A DNA stretch of 12,307 nucleotides from NCBI GenBank assembly GCA_964531295.1, contig CAZHHJ010000062.1, forward strand, positions 1 to 12,307, written 5' to 3'. Below are positions 1-6,668 of this stretch, one piece after another. Within the stretch, counting starts at the first letter, position 1. Every line of letters begins with the position of its first letter. This DNA comes from JAAYJK01 sp964531295 (lineage in GTDB: Bacteria > Bacillota > Syntrophomonadia > Syntrophomonadales > Syntrophomonadaceae). Made by a program: the position numbers and the translations under genes. The notes beneath the pieces were generated by a model, which was given only the letters and a program-made list of their open reading frames with translations, searched no databases and was not told the origin of the DNA.

Positions 1-445
1 TGATATTAGGACTTACCAGGGTAGAGTCCATGCGCTGTTCGTTGGTTTTTATGCCAGCCTTTTGAATGAAGTTATTGGTCAGGATTTCAAATTGCTTGAA
101 AAGGATATCTTCCTGGTCAGGGTGCTCCAATATATATGAGTAGATTCTCTCCCTGAATTCATATACTGTACGCTCTGCTATGTATACTTCCCCCAAGTTC
201 CTGATGCCGAGTGCATAAAGAATCTGAAAGTTGAAGTAGAACTGTTCAAGTATTTCCTCGTCAGTAAAGCCAAACTGGTGTTTAATAATCTCCAATGACA
301 GCAGGATGTTTACCGGCGTATTGGGCCTGCCGTTGTCTAAGCAGTAAAGGGGCGCATAGATTTCTTCGTTAATCTTGCAAAATACTTCTTTATAGAAGAC
401 GGGTGCCCAGCTTTTTTCTAACATTTTAGCAATACTTGGTTTCAT
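1..445 (-). CDS. IS1182/DUF772-type transposase, N-terminal part (cut by window edge)
   Basis: Reading the minus strand from ATG 445 gives 148 open codons that run off the left edge. The product begins MKPSIAKMLEKSWAPVFYKE and contains YCLDNGRPNTPVN, LLSLEIIKHQFGFTDEEI, QFYFNFQILYALGIRNLGE and a terminal ERMDS-like stretch (NEQRMDSTLVSPNI). This is the typical N-terminal DUF772 region of IS1182/IS5-like DDE transposases, where the first catalytic Asp normally lies in the MDST-type motif (family knowledge). The DDE core lies outside the window, so intactness cannot be judged. No ribosome binding site precedes ATG 445. The frame remains open upstream (HYRT before the Met) into the palindrome at 466-531, so the true start may lie further upstream, or the 5' end may have been altered. 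No terminal inverted repeat was seen. Confidence 0.85.
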   Translation of the reverse strand, partial: MKPSIAKMLEKSWAPVFYKEVFCKINEEIYAPLYCLDNGRPNTPVNILLSLEIIKHQFGFTDEEILEQFYFNFQILYALGIRNLGEVYIAERTVYEFRERIYSYILEHPDQEDILFKQFEILTNNFIQKAGIKTNEQRMDSTLVSPNI

Positions 446-465
446 GGTTCGGTAATGGTTAAAGA

Positions 466-531
466 GACCAGGGGGACGGTTCTTGTGGTCACTCTGCTGT
501 TTAGGTGACCACAAGAACCGTCCCCCTGGTC
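466..531. repeat. Double REP-like palindrome, copy 1
   Basis: Two 27-base arms (466-492 and 505-531) are perfect inverted copies around a 12-base loop. Each arm is itself a small unit: GACCA, then a core GGGGGACGGTTCTTG, then TGGTC. A second, nearly identical double element lies at 2271-2336. The element sits 10 bases beyond the stop of the SLH/I42 gene and could fold in its transcript. The bases that follow on the minus strand (TCTTT) make only a weak terminator tail. The layout resembles BIME/REP elements that are moved by RAYT transposases in other genomes; no RAYT gene is in this window. Confidence 0.9.
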
Positions 532-540
532 CGGGGCCAT

Positions 541-2196
541 TTATAGCAGTCCGGCCTGTAATAAGCTGAAGGGTATTTTGAATTCGGGCATCCCGGCTGC
601 ATAGGGGGCAATTTCATACTGCCCAAAGTAGATGACCAGGTTTCCGTCCTGCAGGTAATACGTCTGATCATCGCTTATGCCGTTAAAGCCTTCTACACCA
701 TCAAAGTACATTCCATCCACATCAGCCGCGATTTGCCGGCGGATCTCCTGATTGATGAGGGCAGCATAATCGTAACCATCTGCAAAGAGGTCCTTCAGAG
801 CCAGGTCCTGACCAGTAGCCAGATCGATATTATAGGGCCGGCGATCCGTCCCGCCGTGGGCCCCTCCAGTATACTGGTAATAGTCCACCGTCAGGCTCAA
901 GAGATGGTCATTCTGGTAGTAGCTCGGTGGGGGGCTGCTAAACACCTGCCAGGGCCAGGCCGGAAAGCCACTTTCCTCGGCCGCCTGCACATAAGCTATT
1001 ACCTGCCCGGCAAGTTCTGCCTTCAGGTCCTGAGCTTCCTTTTCAAAACGGGTATTCAATGCCGACTGTATCTGTTGGTCCTTCATCCCGCTTATGACCG
1101 GAATGCTCATATCAACATTCATGTGTTCGGAGTCTTCAACTACTTGTTTGATCTTCACGGTTAATCCACCCTGTGCCGGGCCGGGGGTCTCTACCGTTAC
1201 TTTTAAAGTGAAAGTCTGCGCCGGCTCAACGCTTTCCCCGGGACGGGCATAAAGCAGAGTCATATCAGTAGTGCCAGTCTTTAAAGCCTTGAAAGTCCAG
1301 TAGTTCCTGCCACCCTGTCCCATCAAAAGCTGTCCGCCGTCTCCATCACGCCGATAACTCTCACCCACCAGGGTCAGAATATTCTCATCCCCCGGCTGGC
1401 TAAAATTCCACTGGTATCCGGTAGTTGGATTGCTGGCCAGGGATAAGGTGAAGCTTTGTCCCACCTGCAGAGTATATTCTCTATTATTATGATCTTCATT
1501 TACAGCTATCATACCAGCACAGCGATTCATCACTTTGGCCAGCTCCCCTCGCTTCAATCCCTGCTCAGGCCAAAAATATCCGGCATTGCCTTTCATAATG
1601 CCAGTATTGCTCACAAATATCAGGGCATTGAGACCGCTGTGCGACACAGAGTCGGTGTCAAGATACTGCGGCATCATCAAAGTCATAGGCACCGTGATCC
1701 CCTGGGCTATAAAAGAATTTTGTATAGCCTGGGCGGCTTCGATGCGGGTGATATAGCGCTCTGGATAAAAGCTGCCGTCGCTGTCGAAAACATCGTTGAT
1801 AGCACAAAGCAAGACCTCATCAGCATACCAGGCCTGATCATTTACATCCTCATAATACTGACTGGCCAGAGGTTCTTTGAAAAAATTCTTCTGCCCATAG
1901 TCCAGTTGAAAAGCCCGCGCCAGGACCGCTGCAAACTGCGCTCGCGTGACCTGCCCTTCCGGAGTGAAAATCCGATATCCCTGGGCAGTTACCCCGGTTC
2001 CGTTCATTATGCCCAGGTCGCAGGAGATATTGATCTCCTCTTCGGCCCAATGCCCGTGAATATCGTTGAAATGCGCGGGACGCAGTTGCGCTTCCGATAC
2101 TCCTGTGAAATCTCCGGGAGACAGTTGGGCCCCCGATACTCCCGGCATAGCCAGCAGAAAAAAGATCATAAAAATGGGAAGCAACTTCTTGTACAT
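541..2196 (-). CDS. Secreted SLH-domain protein with chagasin-like (I42) and DUF4163/DUF3298 domains
   Basis: This 551-residue protein is likely exported and held at the cell surface. A signal peptide spans about 1-23 (MYKK, then a hydrophobic core ending in VSGA). Three SLH repeats follow at about 43-95, 114-162 and 178-228; the second and third are divergent. Residues 240-336 resemble the chagasin/I42 cysteine-protease inhibitor fold: NPTTGYQW at 256-263 is the signature loop, and GQGGRNYWTF follows at 294. Residues 345-440 look like DUF4163 and 440-545 like DUF3298 (YTGGAHG at 442, TGQDLALKDLF at 461), a pair found in RsiV/PdaC-like extracellular proteins. ATG 2196 was chosen because AGGAGG (2205-2210) lies 8 bases upstream; the in-frame TTG at 2202 would have only 2. 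Inhibition of a cysteine protease is inferred from the fold. The gene is divergent from 2454-3572 and is flanked by paired palindromes. Confidence 0.88.
   Translation of the reverse strand: MYKKLLPIFMIFFLLAMPGVSGAQLSPGDFTGVSEAQLRPAHFNDIHGHWAEEEINISCDLGIMNGTGVTAQGYRIFTPEGQVTRAQFAAVLARAFQLDYGQKNFFKEPLASQYYEDVNDQAWYADEVLLCAINDVFDSDGSFYPERYITRIEAAQAIQNSFIAQGITVPMTLMMPQYLDTDSVSHSGLNALIFVSNTGIMKGNAGYFWPEQGLKRGELAKVMNRCAGMIAVNEDHNNREYTLQVGQSFTLSLASNPTTGYQWNFSQPGDENILTLVGESYRRDGDGGQLLMGQGGRNYWTFKALKTGTTDMTLLYARPGESVEPAQTFTLKVTVETPGPAQGGLTVKIKQVVEDSEHMNVDMSIPVISGMKDQQIQSALNTRFEKEAQDLKAELAGQVIAYVQAAEESGFPAWPWQVFSSPPPSYYQNDHLLSLTVDYYQYTGGAHGGTDRRPYNIDLATGQDLALKDLFADGYDYAALINQEIRRQIAADVDGMYFDGVEGFNGISDDQTYYLQDGNLVIYFGQYEIAPYAAGMPEFKIPFSLLQAGLL
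2065..2142 (-). repeat. Tandem 39-base (13-residue) duplication after the signal peptide
   Basis: Two adjacent 39-base units, 2104-2142 and 2065-2103, match at 29 of 39 positions. They encode GVSGAQLSPGDFT and GVSEAQLRPAHFN, at residues 19-31 and 32-44 of the SLH/I42 protein. The duplication begins at the end of the signal peptide and extends the segment before the first SLH repeat. It also duplicates the region around the predicted cleavage site, so two similar candidate cleavage positions exist. Confidence 0.7.
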
Positions 2197-2270
2197 AAGC
2201 AAATCCTCCTCTTTGTTTTTTTCGCTGTTTCTTCCATAAATATATTACGCCCCAACCACCAAAACCTTAC

Positions 2271-2336
2271 AGACCAGGGGGACGGTTCTTGTGGTCATCT
2301 AAAGCTGAGTGACCACAAGAACCGTCCCCCTGGTCT
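2271..2336. repeat. Double REP-like palindrome, copy 2
   Basis: Arms 2271-2297 and 2310-2336 are perfect inverted copies with a 12-base loop. The arms match those of the 466-531 element (GACCA, core GGGGGACGGTTCTTG, TGGTC), while the loops differ (TCTAAAGCTGAG here, TCTGCTGTTTAG there). The element lies between the divergent SLH genes, upstream of both starts. It could affect transcription in either direction or be a recombination partner of copy 1. Confidence 0.9.
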
Positions 2337-2367
2337 CTCCTGGTCTGGGCCTACCTCTTGTATTTTA

Positions 2368-2415
2368 TACCAATACTTGGTAACATAAAAGGCAGTATAT
2401 TCTACCAAGAATATA
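2368..2415. promoter_or_regulatory. Two adjacent dyads, possible operator or promoter region of the SLH gene
   Basis: TACCAA-TAC-TTGGTA (2368-2382) is a perfect 6-base dyad. TATATTCT-ACCA-AGAATATA (2396-2415) is a perfect 8-base dyad with a 4-base spacer. A direct repeat TATTCTACCA occurs at 2398 and 2423. The pair lies 39 to 86 bases before ATG 2454, a plausible regulator-binding or 5'-leader position. Only a weak promoter match overlaps it: TTGTAT at 2358 and TAACAT at 2381 with 17-base spacing. Regulatory function is inference. Confidence 0.35.
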
Positions 2416-2453
2416 CACTCCCTATTCTACCAGGAAAGGAGGTGAAAGGTTAC

Positions 2454-3572
2454 ATGGTAAAAATACATTCCAACCGAGCCTTTTTAGGAAACATTGCTGT
2501 GGTAGTGTTTCTAGCTTTCCTGATTACTTTAACCATAGGGACTACTTCTTATCAGGCGCAGGCAGCTCCCACTCTCACCGAGGACTCCGATCTAAAATGG
2601 GAAGGGGAATCTATCGATGATCCTGATGCAGTAGTTAAAGACAAGAATAAGGTTTGGCAGGAAGACAGTGCCCAGATTGTTACCAAGAGTTCCACTGCAG
2701 TCACTTTTGACATCCAGGTTTTGACTGACGATTTCAGCAATATGGTGTTCAGAATTGAAAAAGGTGGCACCTTCGTGACTGAATTTGGCCCTGATGATCT
2801 GAGCAACACGGTATTCAACGATGTATATGGTAGTGATTTACAAGTCTTTCAGATATCATATGATTGGGTAAATGCCGCGGGATTGGACCTGACCAACAAC
2901 TATACCCTGCTTGTCTATTCGGGAACCCAAATAGCGTCCATAACCCTGGACCTGGAGGGTAAACCACCGAGTGGCGGCGGCGGTGGCGGAAGCTCCCCAA
3001 CCCCGGTGGTACCGGAGCCAGTACTGCCTGAACCCGAGCCGGAAGTTGCCATGCCAGTTCCCGGTGATGTAGCAGGACACTGGGCAGAAGGAGCCATTAA
3101 AGCGCTGATAGCTAAGAATGCTATGAACGGCTACCCGGATGGCACTTTCAAACCGGAGAATCTGATCAGCAGAGCAGAATTTGCGACCATTGTAGTAAAA
3201 GCCTTCCAGCTGGAAGCTAAAGGCAGCAAAGTGTTCAATGATACAGCTTCCCACTGGGGCCGGGAATATATTCAGACCGCCTATGCTCATGGAATTATCC
3301 TGGGCTATAATGACAGCAGATTTGGCCCTGACGATCTCATAACTCGCGAACAGATGGCAGCTATGATAATTAGGGTAGTCGAGCTGGAAAAACCCCTAGG
3401 TGGACTGACATTCACGGACAGCTGGAAAATATCCGACTGGGCCAAAGAAGCGGTACACATCAGCGCTAAGCACCAGATTATTAACGGCTATCCAGATAAC
3501 ACCTTCAGGCCGGCTGATAATGCCAAACGCAGCGAAGCCGCCACAGTGATAGTCAACGCCCTGAATAAATAA
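2454..3572 (+). CDS. Secreted S-layer homology (SLH) protein with unique N-terminal domain
   Basis: The 372-residue protein has a signal peptide with a long hydrophobic core and an AQA-type cleavage site near residue 37. Residues 45-167 form a region predicted to be rich in beta strands that I do not recognise. A Gly-rich then Pro/Glu-rich linker follows at about 168-204 (SGGGGGGSS, then repeated PEP). Three good SLH repeats come next: 206-250 (GHWAEGAIKALI, NGYPDGTFKPENLISRAEF), 261-310 (ASHWGREYIQTAYAHG) and 320-368 (NGYPDNTFRPADNAKRSEA). SLH triplets bind pyruvylated secondary cell-wall polymers, so the protein is probably wall-anchored by its C-terminus and displays the N-terminal domain. 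ATG 2454 was chosen because AAAGGAGGTGA (2435-2445) lies 8 bases upstream; an earlier in-frame TTG at 2358 has no such signal. The gene ends in a terminator shared with the convergent gene at 3688-4023. Confidence 0.9.
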   Translation: MVKIHSNRAFLGNIAVVVFLAFLITLTIGTTSYQAQAAPTLTEDSDLKWEGESIDDPDAVVKDKNKVWQEDSAQIVTKSSTAVTFDIQVLTDDFSNMVFRIEKGGTFVTEFGPDDLSNTVFNDVYGSDLQVFQISYDWVNAAGLDLTNNYTLLVYSGTQIASITLDLEGKPPSGGGGGGSSPTPVVPEPVLPEPEPEVAMPVPGDVAGHWAEGAIKALIAKNAMNGYPDGTFKPENLISRAEFATIVVKAFQLEAKGSKVFNDTASHWGREYIQTAYAHGIILGYNDSRFGPDDLITREQMAAMIIRVVELEKPLGGLTFTDSWKISDWAKEAVHISAKHQIINGYPDNTFRPADNAKRSEAATVIVNALNK

Positions 3573-3580
3573 ATTCAGAA

Positions 3581-3626
3581 AAACAAAGCGGACCGTCCCC
3601 ATTAGCATGAGGACGGTCCTTTTGCT
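3581..3626. terminator. Bidirectional intrinsic terminator between convergent genes
   Basis: GGACCGTCC (3590-3598) pairs perfectly with GGACGGTCC (3611-3619) across a 12-base loop. On the plus strand the stem is followed by TTTTGCTT. On the minus strand it is followed by GCTTTGTTTTTC. It lies 17 bases after the stop of the SLH gene and downstream of the minus-strand membrane-protein gene, so it could terminate both. Its stem carries the same GGACGGTCC core as the REP-like elements, suggesting that a repeat was co-opted as a terminator. Confidence 0.75.
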
Positions 3627-3634
3627 TGCCGGCA

Positions 3635-3663
3635 GGAAGCAAGGGGCCAGTCCCCCTGCTTCC
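3635..3663. repeat. REP-like single unit, arms GGAAGCA/TGCTTCC
   Basis: GGAAGCA (3635-3641) pairs with TGCTTCC (3657-3663). The 15 bases between them read, on the minus strand, as GGGGGACTGGCCCCT, a variant of the core in the other elements. It sits directly downstream of the minus-strand small membrane-protein gene and next to the bidirectional terminator. Confidence 0.6.
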
Positions 3664-3687
3664 ATTTCCCGTGAGCGCATCGCCTCT

Positions 3688-4023
3688 TCACTTCTGAGGT
3701 ATTTTGCCTGGTCGCGGATGGACCGGCTCCTCAGCAGATTCCGGCTGTATTCCCTCCAGGGCAGTTTCTTCTAATTTATCCAGATTGGCCTCGATCGTTT
3801 GCTTCAGGTTGATTACATTCACTACTACCACTCCCGCTGCAACCAGTATAACTGCTACAGCATAATTTACTGCTAGACCCTGGTACACCAGGAGCAGCAT
3901 AATAGCCGACACTATAAACAGACCTATCAAATTACGAATCAATCTCCCTAATGCGGCTGCGGTAAATGCCGTCTTAAAAGCCGATACCAGTTTATCAGGT
4001 CTCATATCAGGTTCATTTTCCAT
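3688..4023 (-). CDS. Small two-helix membrane protein of unknown function
   Basis: I do not recognise this 111-residue protein. It has a charged N-terminal segment (1-30) with an amphipathic-looking stretch around KLVSAFKTAFTAAALGRLIR. Two hydrophobic helices follow at about 31-49 and 52-72, and then an acidic, Pro/Glu-rich tail (about 78-111) that is probably soluble. ATG 4023 is preferred because AGGTGA (4032-4037) lies 8 bases upstream; the in-frame GTG at 4035 lies inside that ribosome binding site. The short linker between the helices suggests a hairpin with both ends on the same side, probably the cytoplasm. It is a single gene, convergent with the SLH gene, and nothing next to it suggests a partner. 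The Met-initiated frame, good binding site and clear membrane pattern support a real gene. Confidence 0.7.
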   Translation of the reverse strand: MENEPDMRPDKLVSAFKTAFTAAALGRLIRNLIGLFIVSAIMLLLVYQGLAVNYAVAVILVAAGVVVVNVINLKQTIEANLDKLEETALEGIQPESAEEPVHPRPGKIPQK

Positions 4024-4078
4024 AAAACATTTCACCTGCCTTTTTATTCCTTATAAATAATTATAAACCATTCGGGGT

Positions 4079-4101
4079 TGCAAGGGGACTGTCGTCTTGC
4101 A
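4079..4101. repeat. REP-like single unit, arms TGCAAG/CTTGCA
   Basis: TGCAAG (4079-4084) pairs with CTTGCA (4096-4101). The sequence between them, with the last G of the left arm, reads GGGGACTGTCGT, close to the core of the other elements. It lies in the gap upstream of the small membrane-protein gene. The short stem and core variation make it a weaker member of the family. Confidence 0.5.
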
Positions 4102-4108
4102 TCCCGGT

Positions 4109-4197
4109 AAGATTCTTCACTTCGTTCAGAATGACCCAGCTCCGCTGCCATCAGCCCAGCCCCTTTTTTGTCATCCTGAGCGCAGCGAAGGATCTTC
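4109..4197. repeat. Imperfect inverted repeat of the widespread 'SERSEES'-encoding type
   Basis: AAGATTCTTCACTTCGTTCA and the bases that follow (4109-4136) form an imperfect inverted copy of 4169-4196 (GTCATCCTGAGCGCAGCGAA, then GGATCTT), with about 22 of 28 positions matching. In one frame this kind of repeat is read as HSERSEESYRD, a stretch often annotated falsely as part of small proteins in many bacteria. The gap 4024-4308 holds this repeat, the small element at 4079-4101, and an AT-rich stretch before the polysaccharide operon; no convincing gene is present. Confidence 0.75.
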
Positions 4198-4308
4198 CCC
4201 ATTGCTTCCGAAATATTAGAGCAGCAGGGAGGATTATCCAACAATTATAGAGAACTAAGAAGAAATTGGTGAAATTAACATTATTTATAGAAAGCTGGGA
4301 ATAAACTA

Positions 4309-6654
4309 GTGGCCCGAGTCAGGACAACAGTCGAAAAAGAAGCAAGACCAATTTTAAACTTAAACCTGCGCATATTTTATATGGGCGGGTTACTTCTAGC
4401 TCTCTTGATATCGCCTTTTTTACGCGGCCTCTATTTCCAGTCCGAACTCCTGCCGGTATTGATCTTGGTGGGGGTGGCCTTTATTTTCTGCATCTATGAC
4501 CAGGTTTTGCGCCGGGACCCGCAGTTCTTAAACCAGCCACTGGACTGGGCCATGGCCCTCTTGATAATAGCTTATCTGCTATCTCTCTTGACTGCCGTAC
4601 ACCTGCGCCCGGCCATCAGTGAAGTCTTGAAAGTCACTGCCTATTTCATGGTCTACTGGATGGCTTACCGGGCCACCCTGAAAAAATCAGGCCTGCACCT
4701 CATACTCTTTAGCGTTTACCTGGCCGGACTGGGAGTCGCGTTGATCGGTATTGCTGCCGCCGCCGGCCTGCTGGAAATATCGGGAGCCTATGTCAGCGGG
4801 CGGATACTGTCCACCCTGCAATACCCCAACACCCTGGCCATATATCTTAGCGCCGCCAACATCATCGGTCTGGCCTTGGGAGTGAAAAGTGAAAAACTCA
4901 TTCCCCGCCTTTTTTATGCCCTGGGCAACATGCTGCTCATCGTAGTAATAGTAGGCACCCAATCGCGCGGGGGCTGGGTACTATATCCCCTGGCCGTCGC
5001 CCTGTTCATATATCTGCTCAACTACAGCTATCGCTGGCGGGCCTTGTATCACCTGATGATTTATCTGGGCTGCGGCCTAGTAGCAGCCCAAGTATTTTTC
5101 AACGGCTTAAAAAACAGCCCCGAGACTGTTCCTACTACCGGCATAGTCCTGGGTCTGGCCGCCGTCTTGATCCTGCAGACCCTTTACCACTACCTGGGGG
5201 TTTACCTGAACCGGGACCGGGTACAGGAACACACCCGTAAAATAGTAGCCATCGGCGGCCTGCTCTACCTGGCCCTGGTCTTAATGGTCTATCTCTGGTA
5301 TGCATCAGCAGCTTTTCCCATAGCATTTACCAACCTCTTGCCCAGCAGTGCCATCGCCCGCTCTCAGCATATTTCCGCTGACGAAGTGAGCTGGCAGGCC
5401 CGCATGGAATTCAGCGGGGATGCCATGAAAATAGTAAAAGATCATCCCCTGACCGGCACCGGCGGGGGCGGTTGGGAAGCCTTGTATCACAGCTACGCCG
5501 ACCGCCTATACTGGAGCAATCAAACCCATAACTACTTTGCCCAGACCTGGGCCGAAGCAGGCACTATAGGTTTTCTGGGCCTCCTGGCCATAAGCGTTCT
5601 GTTCCTGCGTCTGATCTGGCAACTGCGGCGCATAGTTAAACGGCGTGAAAACAGGGAAGAAATACTGGTTTGGGCTGCTGCTGCTGCAGCCCTGGCACTG
5701 CTCATCCACAGCGCCCTGGACTTTGATTTATCCCTGGCCGCTATCGGCCTTTTATTATACAGTCTGATTGGAAGCGTAAAAGGAAGAAAGGAAGCCCTGG
5801 AGCGGGAATCATCTCGGAGTCCTAAAACCCAAAACCCACCCCGCTTCGCGCCCGGCTTGACTTTAACCGCTATAGCCTTCCTGGGTAGCATATTAGCTAT
5901 AGCAGTAGTATATCCCGCTTATTCATTTTATCTGGCCGGGGTAGCCGGAGCCAGCGGAGCCGACGCCCTGCAGGCCAAAGACATCGAAAAAGCCCTGCCT
6001 TACTATCAAGAGGCCGTAAGGCGGGACCCCTATACCGCCTCATACCTGGTGGACCTGGCCCAGATCAAGGCCGCCCAGGCCCTGGCCGCTAACGACTCCC
6101 AGGACTATGATGAGCAGGCCTTAAACTACGCCGCCCAGGCCGCCCGCAGAGCGCCTTATGATAGCAGGGTGCGCAGCATCCTCTTCAATCTATACAGCCG
6201 TCTGGGTGAAGAAGAACTGATGCTAAAAGAAGCCCGGGCCCTGGCCAAGGCCAACCCGCTGGAGGCCGCCAATCATGAGATTCTGGCCGCCGCCCTCTTA
6301 GATACCGCCCAGCATAAGCTGCAGGCCGGTGAAGAAGAGCAGGCCCAAAGATACCTGGAAGAGATAATTAAGATCCCCCCGCATCTCCCGGCCGGGGTGG
6401 AAGGAAGTGTTCATCCCCTGTACCTGAAGGCGGGACAGGCAGCGCTGCTGCTAGGGGATAGCAGATTGGCCCGGGAATATTTAGAAAGTATAGAAGGAAA
6501 AGAAATAATAGCCCAGGCTCAGCTCTGGCTGGCCGCCCTTTATACCCTGGACGGGGATCAAGCAGCCGCCGCCGAAATACTGGCCCCATTAGACCCGGAA
6601 CAGCTGGAATCATTCTTAATGCTGATGAAAACCATCAGCCAGGCCAATTCGTAA
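4309..6654 (+). CDS. Wzy_C-family O-antigen ligase/polymerase with C-terminal TPR region
   Basis: The 781-residue polytopic membrane protein probably joins lipid-linked oligosaccharide repeats into polymer, or transfers glycan chains to an acceptor, on the outer face of the membrane. Roughly the first 490 residues hold ten or more hydrophobic helices. Family marks are TQSRGGW at 217-223 (the conserved periplasmic-side Arg) and, after a large extracytoplasmic loop with GTGGGGWE, the HNYFAQTWAEAGTIGFLGLL block starting at 407, typical of Wzy_C. Another helix near 525-545 leads to a soluble alpha-helical tail (about 550-775) with TPR-like repeats (EKALPYYQEAVRRDPYTASY and others), likely for protein contacts. 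GTG 4309 is the most upstream reasonable start, with only a weak GGGA-type site; Met at 4381 is a possible alternative. It is the first gene of an operon, 14 bases before the Wzz gene. Ligase and polymerase cannot be told apart from sequence alone. Confidence 0.88.
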   Translation: MARVRTTVEKEARPILNLNLRIFYMGGLLLALLISPFLRGLYFQSELLPVLILVGVAFIFCIYDQVLRRDPQFLNQPLDWAMALLIIAYLLSLLTAVHLRPAISEVLKVTAYFMVYWMAYRATLKKSGLHLILFSVYLAGLGVALIGIAAAAGLLEISGAYVSGRILSTLQYPNTLAIYLSAANIIGLALGVKSEKLIPRLFYALGNMLLIVVIVGTQSRGGWVLYPLAVALFIYLLNYSYRWRALYHLMIYLGCGLVAAQVFFNGLKNSPETVPTTGIVLGLAAVLILQTLYHYLGVYLNRDRVQEHTRKIVAIGGLLYLALVLMVYLWYASAAFPIAFTNLLPSSAIARSQHISADEVSWQARMEFSGDAMKIVKDHPLTGTGGGGWEALYHSYADRLYWSNQTHNYFAQTWAEAGTIGFLGLLAISVLFLRLIWQLRRIVKRRENREEILVWAAAAAALALLIHSALDFDLSLAAIGLLLYSLIGSVKGRKEALERESSRSPKTQNPPRFAPGLTLTAIAFLGSILAIAVVYPAYSFYLAGVAGASGADALQAKDIEKALPYYQEAVRRDPYTASYLVDLAQIKAAQALAANDSQDYDEQALNYAAQAARRAPYDSRVRSILFNLYSRLGEEELMLKEARALAKANPLEAANHEILAAALLDTAQHKLQAGEEEQAQRYLEEIIKIPPHLPAGVEGSVHPLYLKAGQAALLLGDSRLAREYLESIEGKEIIAQAQLWLAALYTLDGDQAAAAEILAPLDPEQLESFLMLMKTISQANS

Positions 6655-6668
6655 AGGAGTGAAATTTT

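Noticed and set aside
466..2336. CRISPR array
   Set aside because: The repeats are palindromic, widely and unevenly spaced, and enclose a gene instead of short spacers.
1456..2388. 310-codon plus-strand frame opposite the SLH/I42 gene
   Set aside because: It is antisense to a gene with clear domains, runs through the palindrome at 2271-2336, and its product shows no recognisable family.
4044..4244. 66-codon minus-strand frame containing HSERSEESYRD
   Set aside because: Most of it is the imperfect inverted repeat at 4109-4197, a repeat type that yields false small proteins in many genomes; the start has no ribosome binding site.
4266..4291. Promoter TTGGTG/TATAGA for the polysaccharide operon
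   Set aside because: The spacing is 14 bases and both boxes are poor matches, so it cannot be supported.
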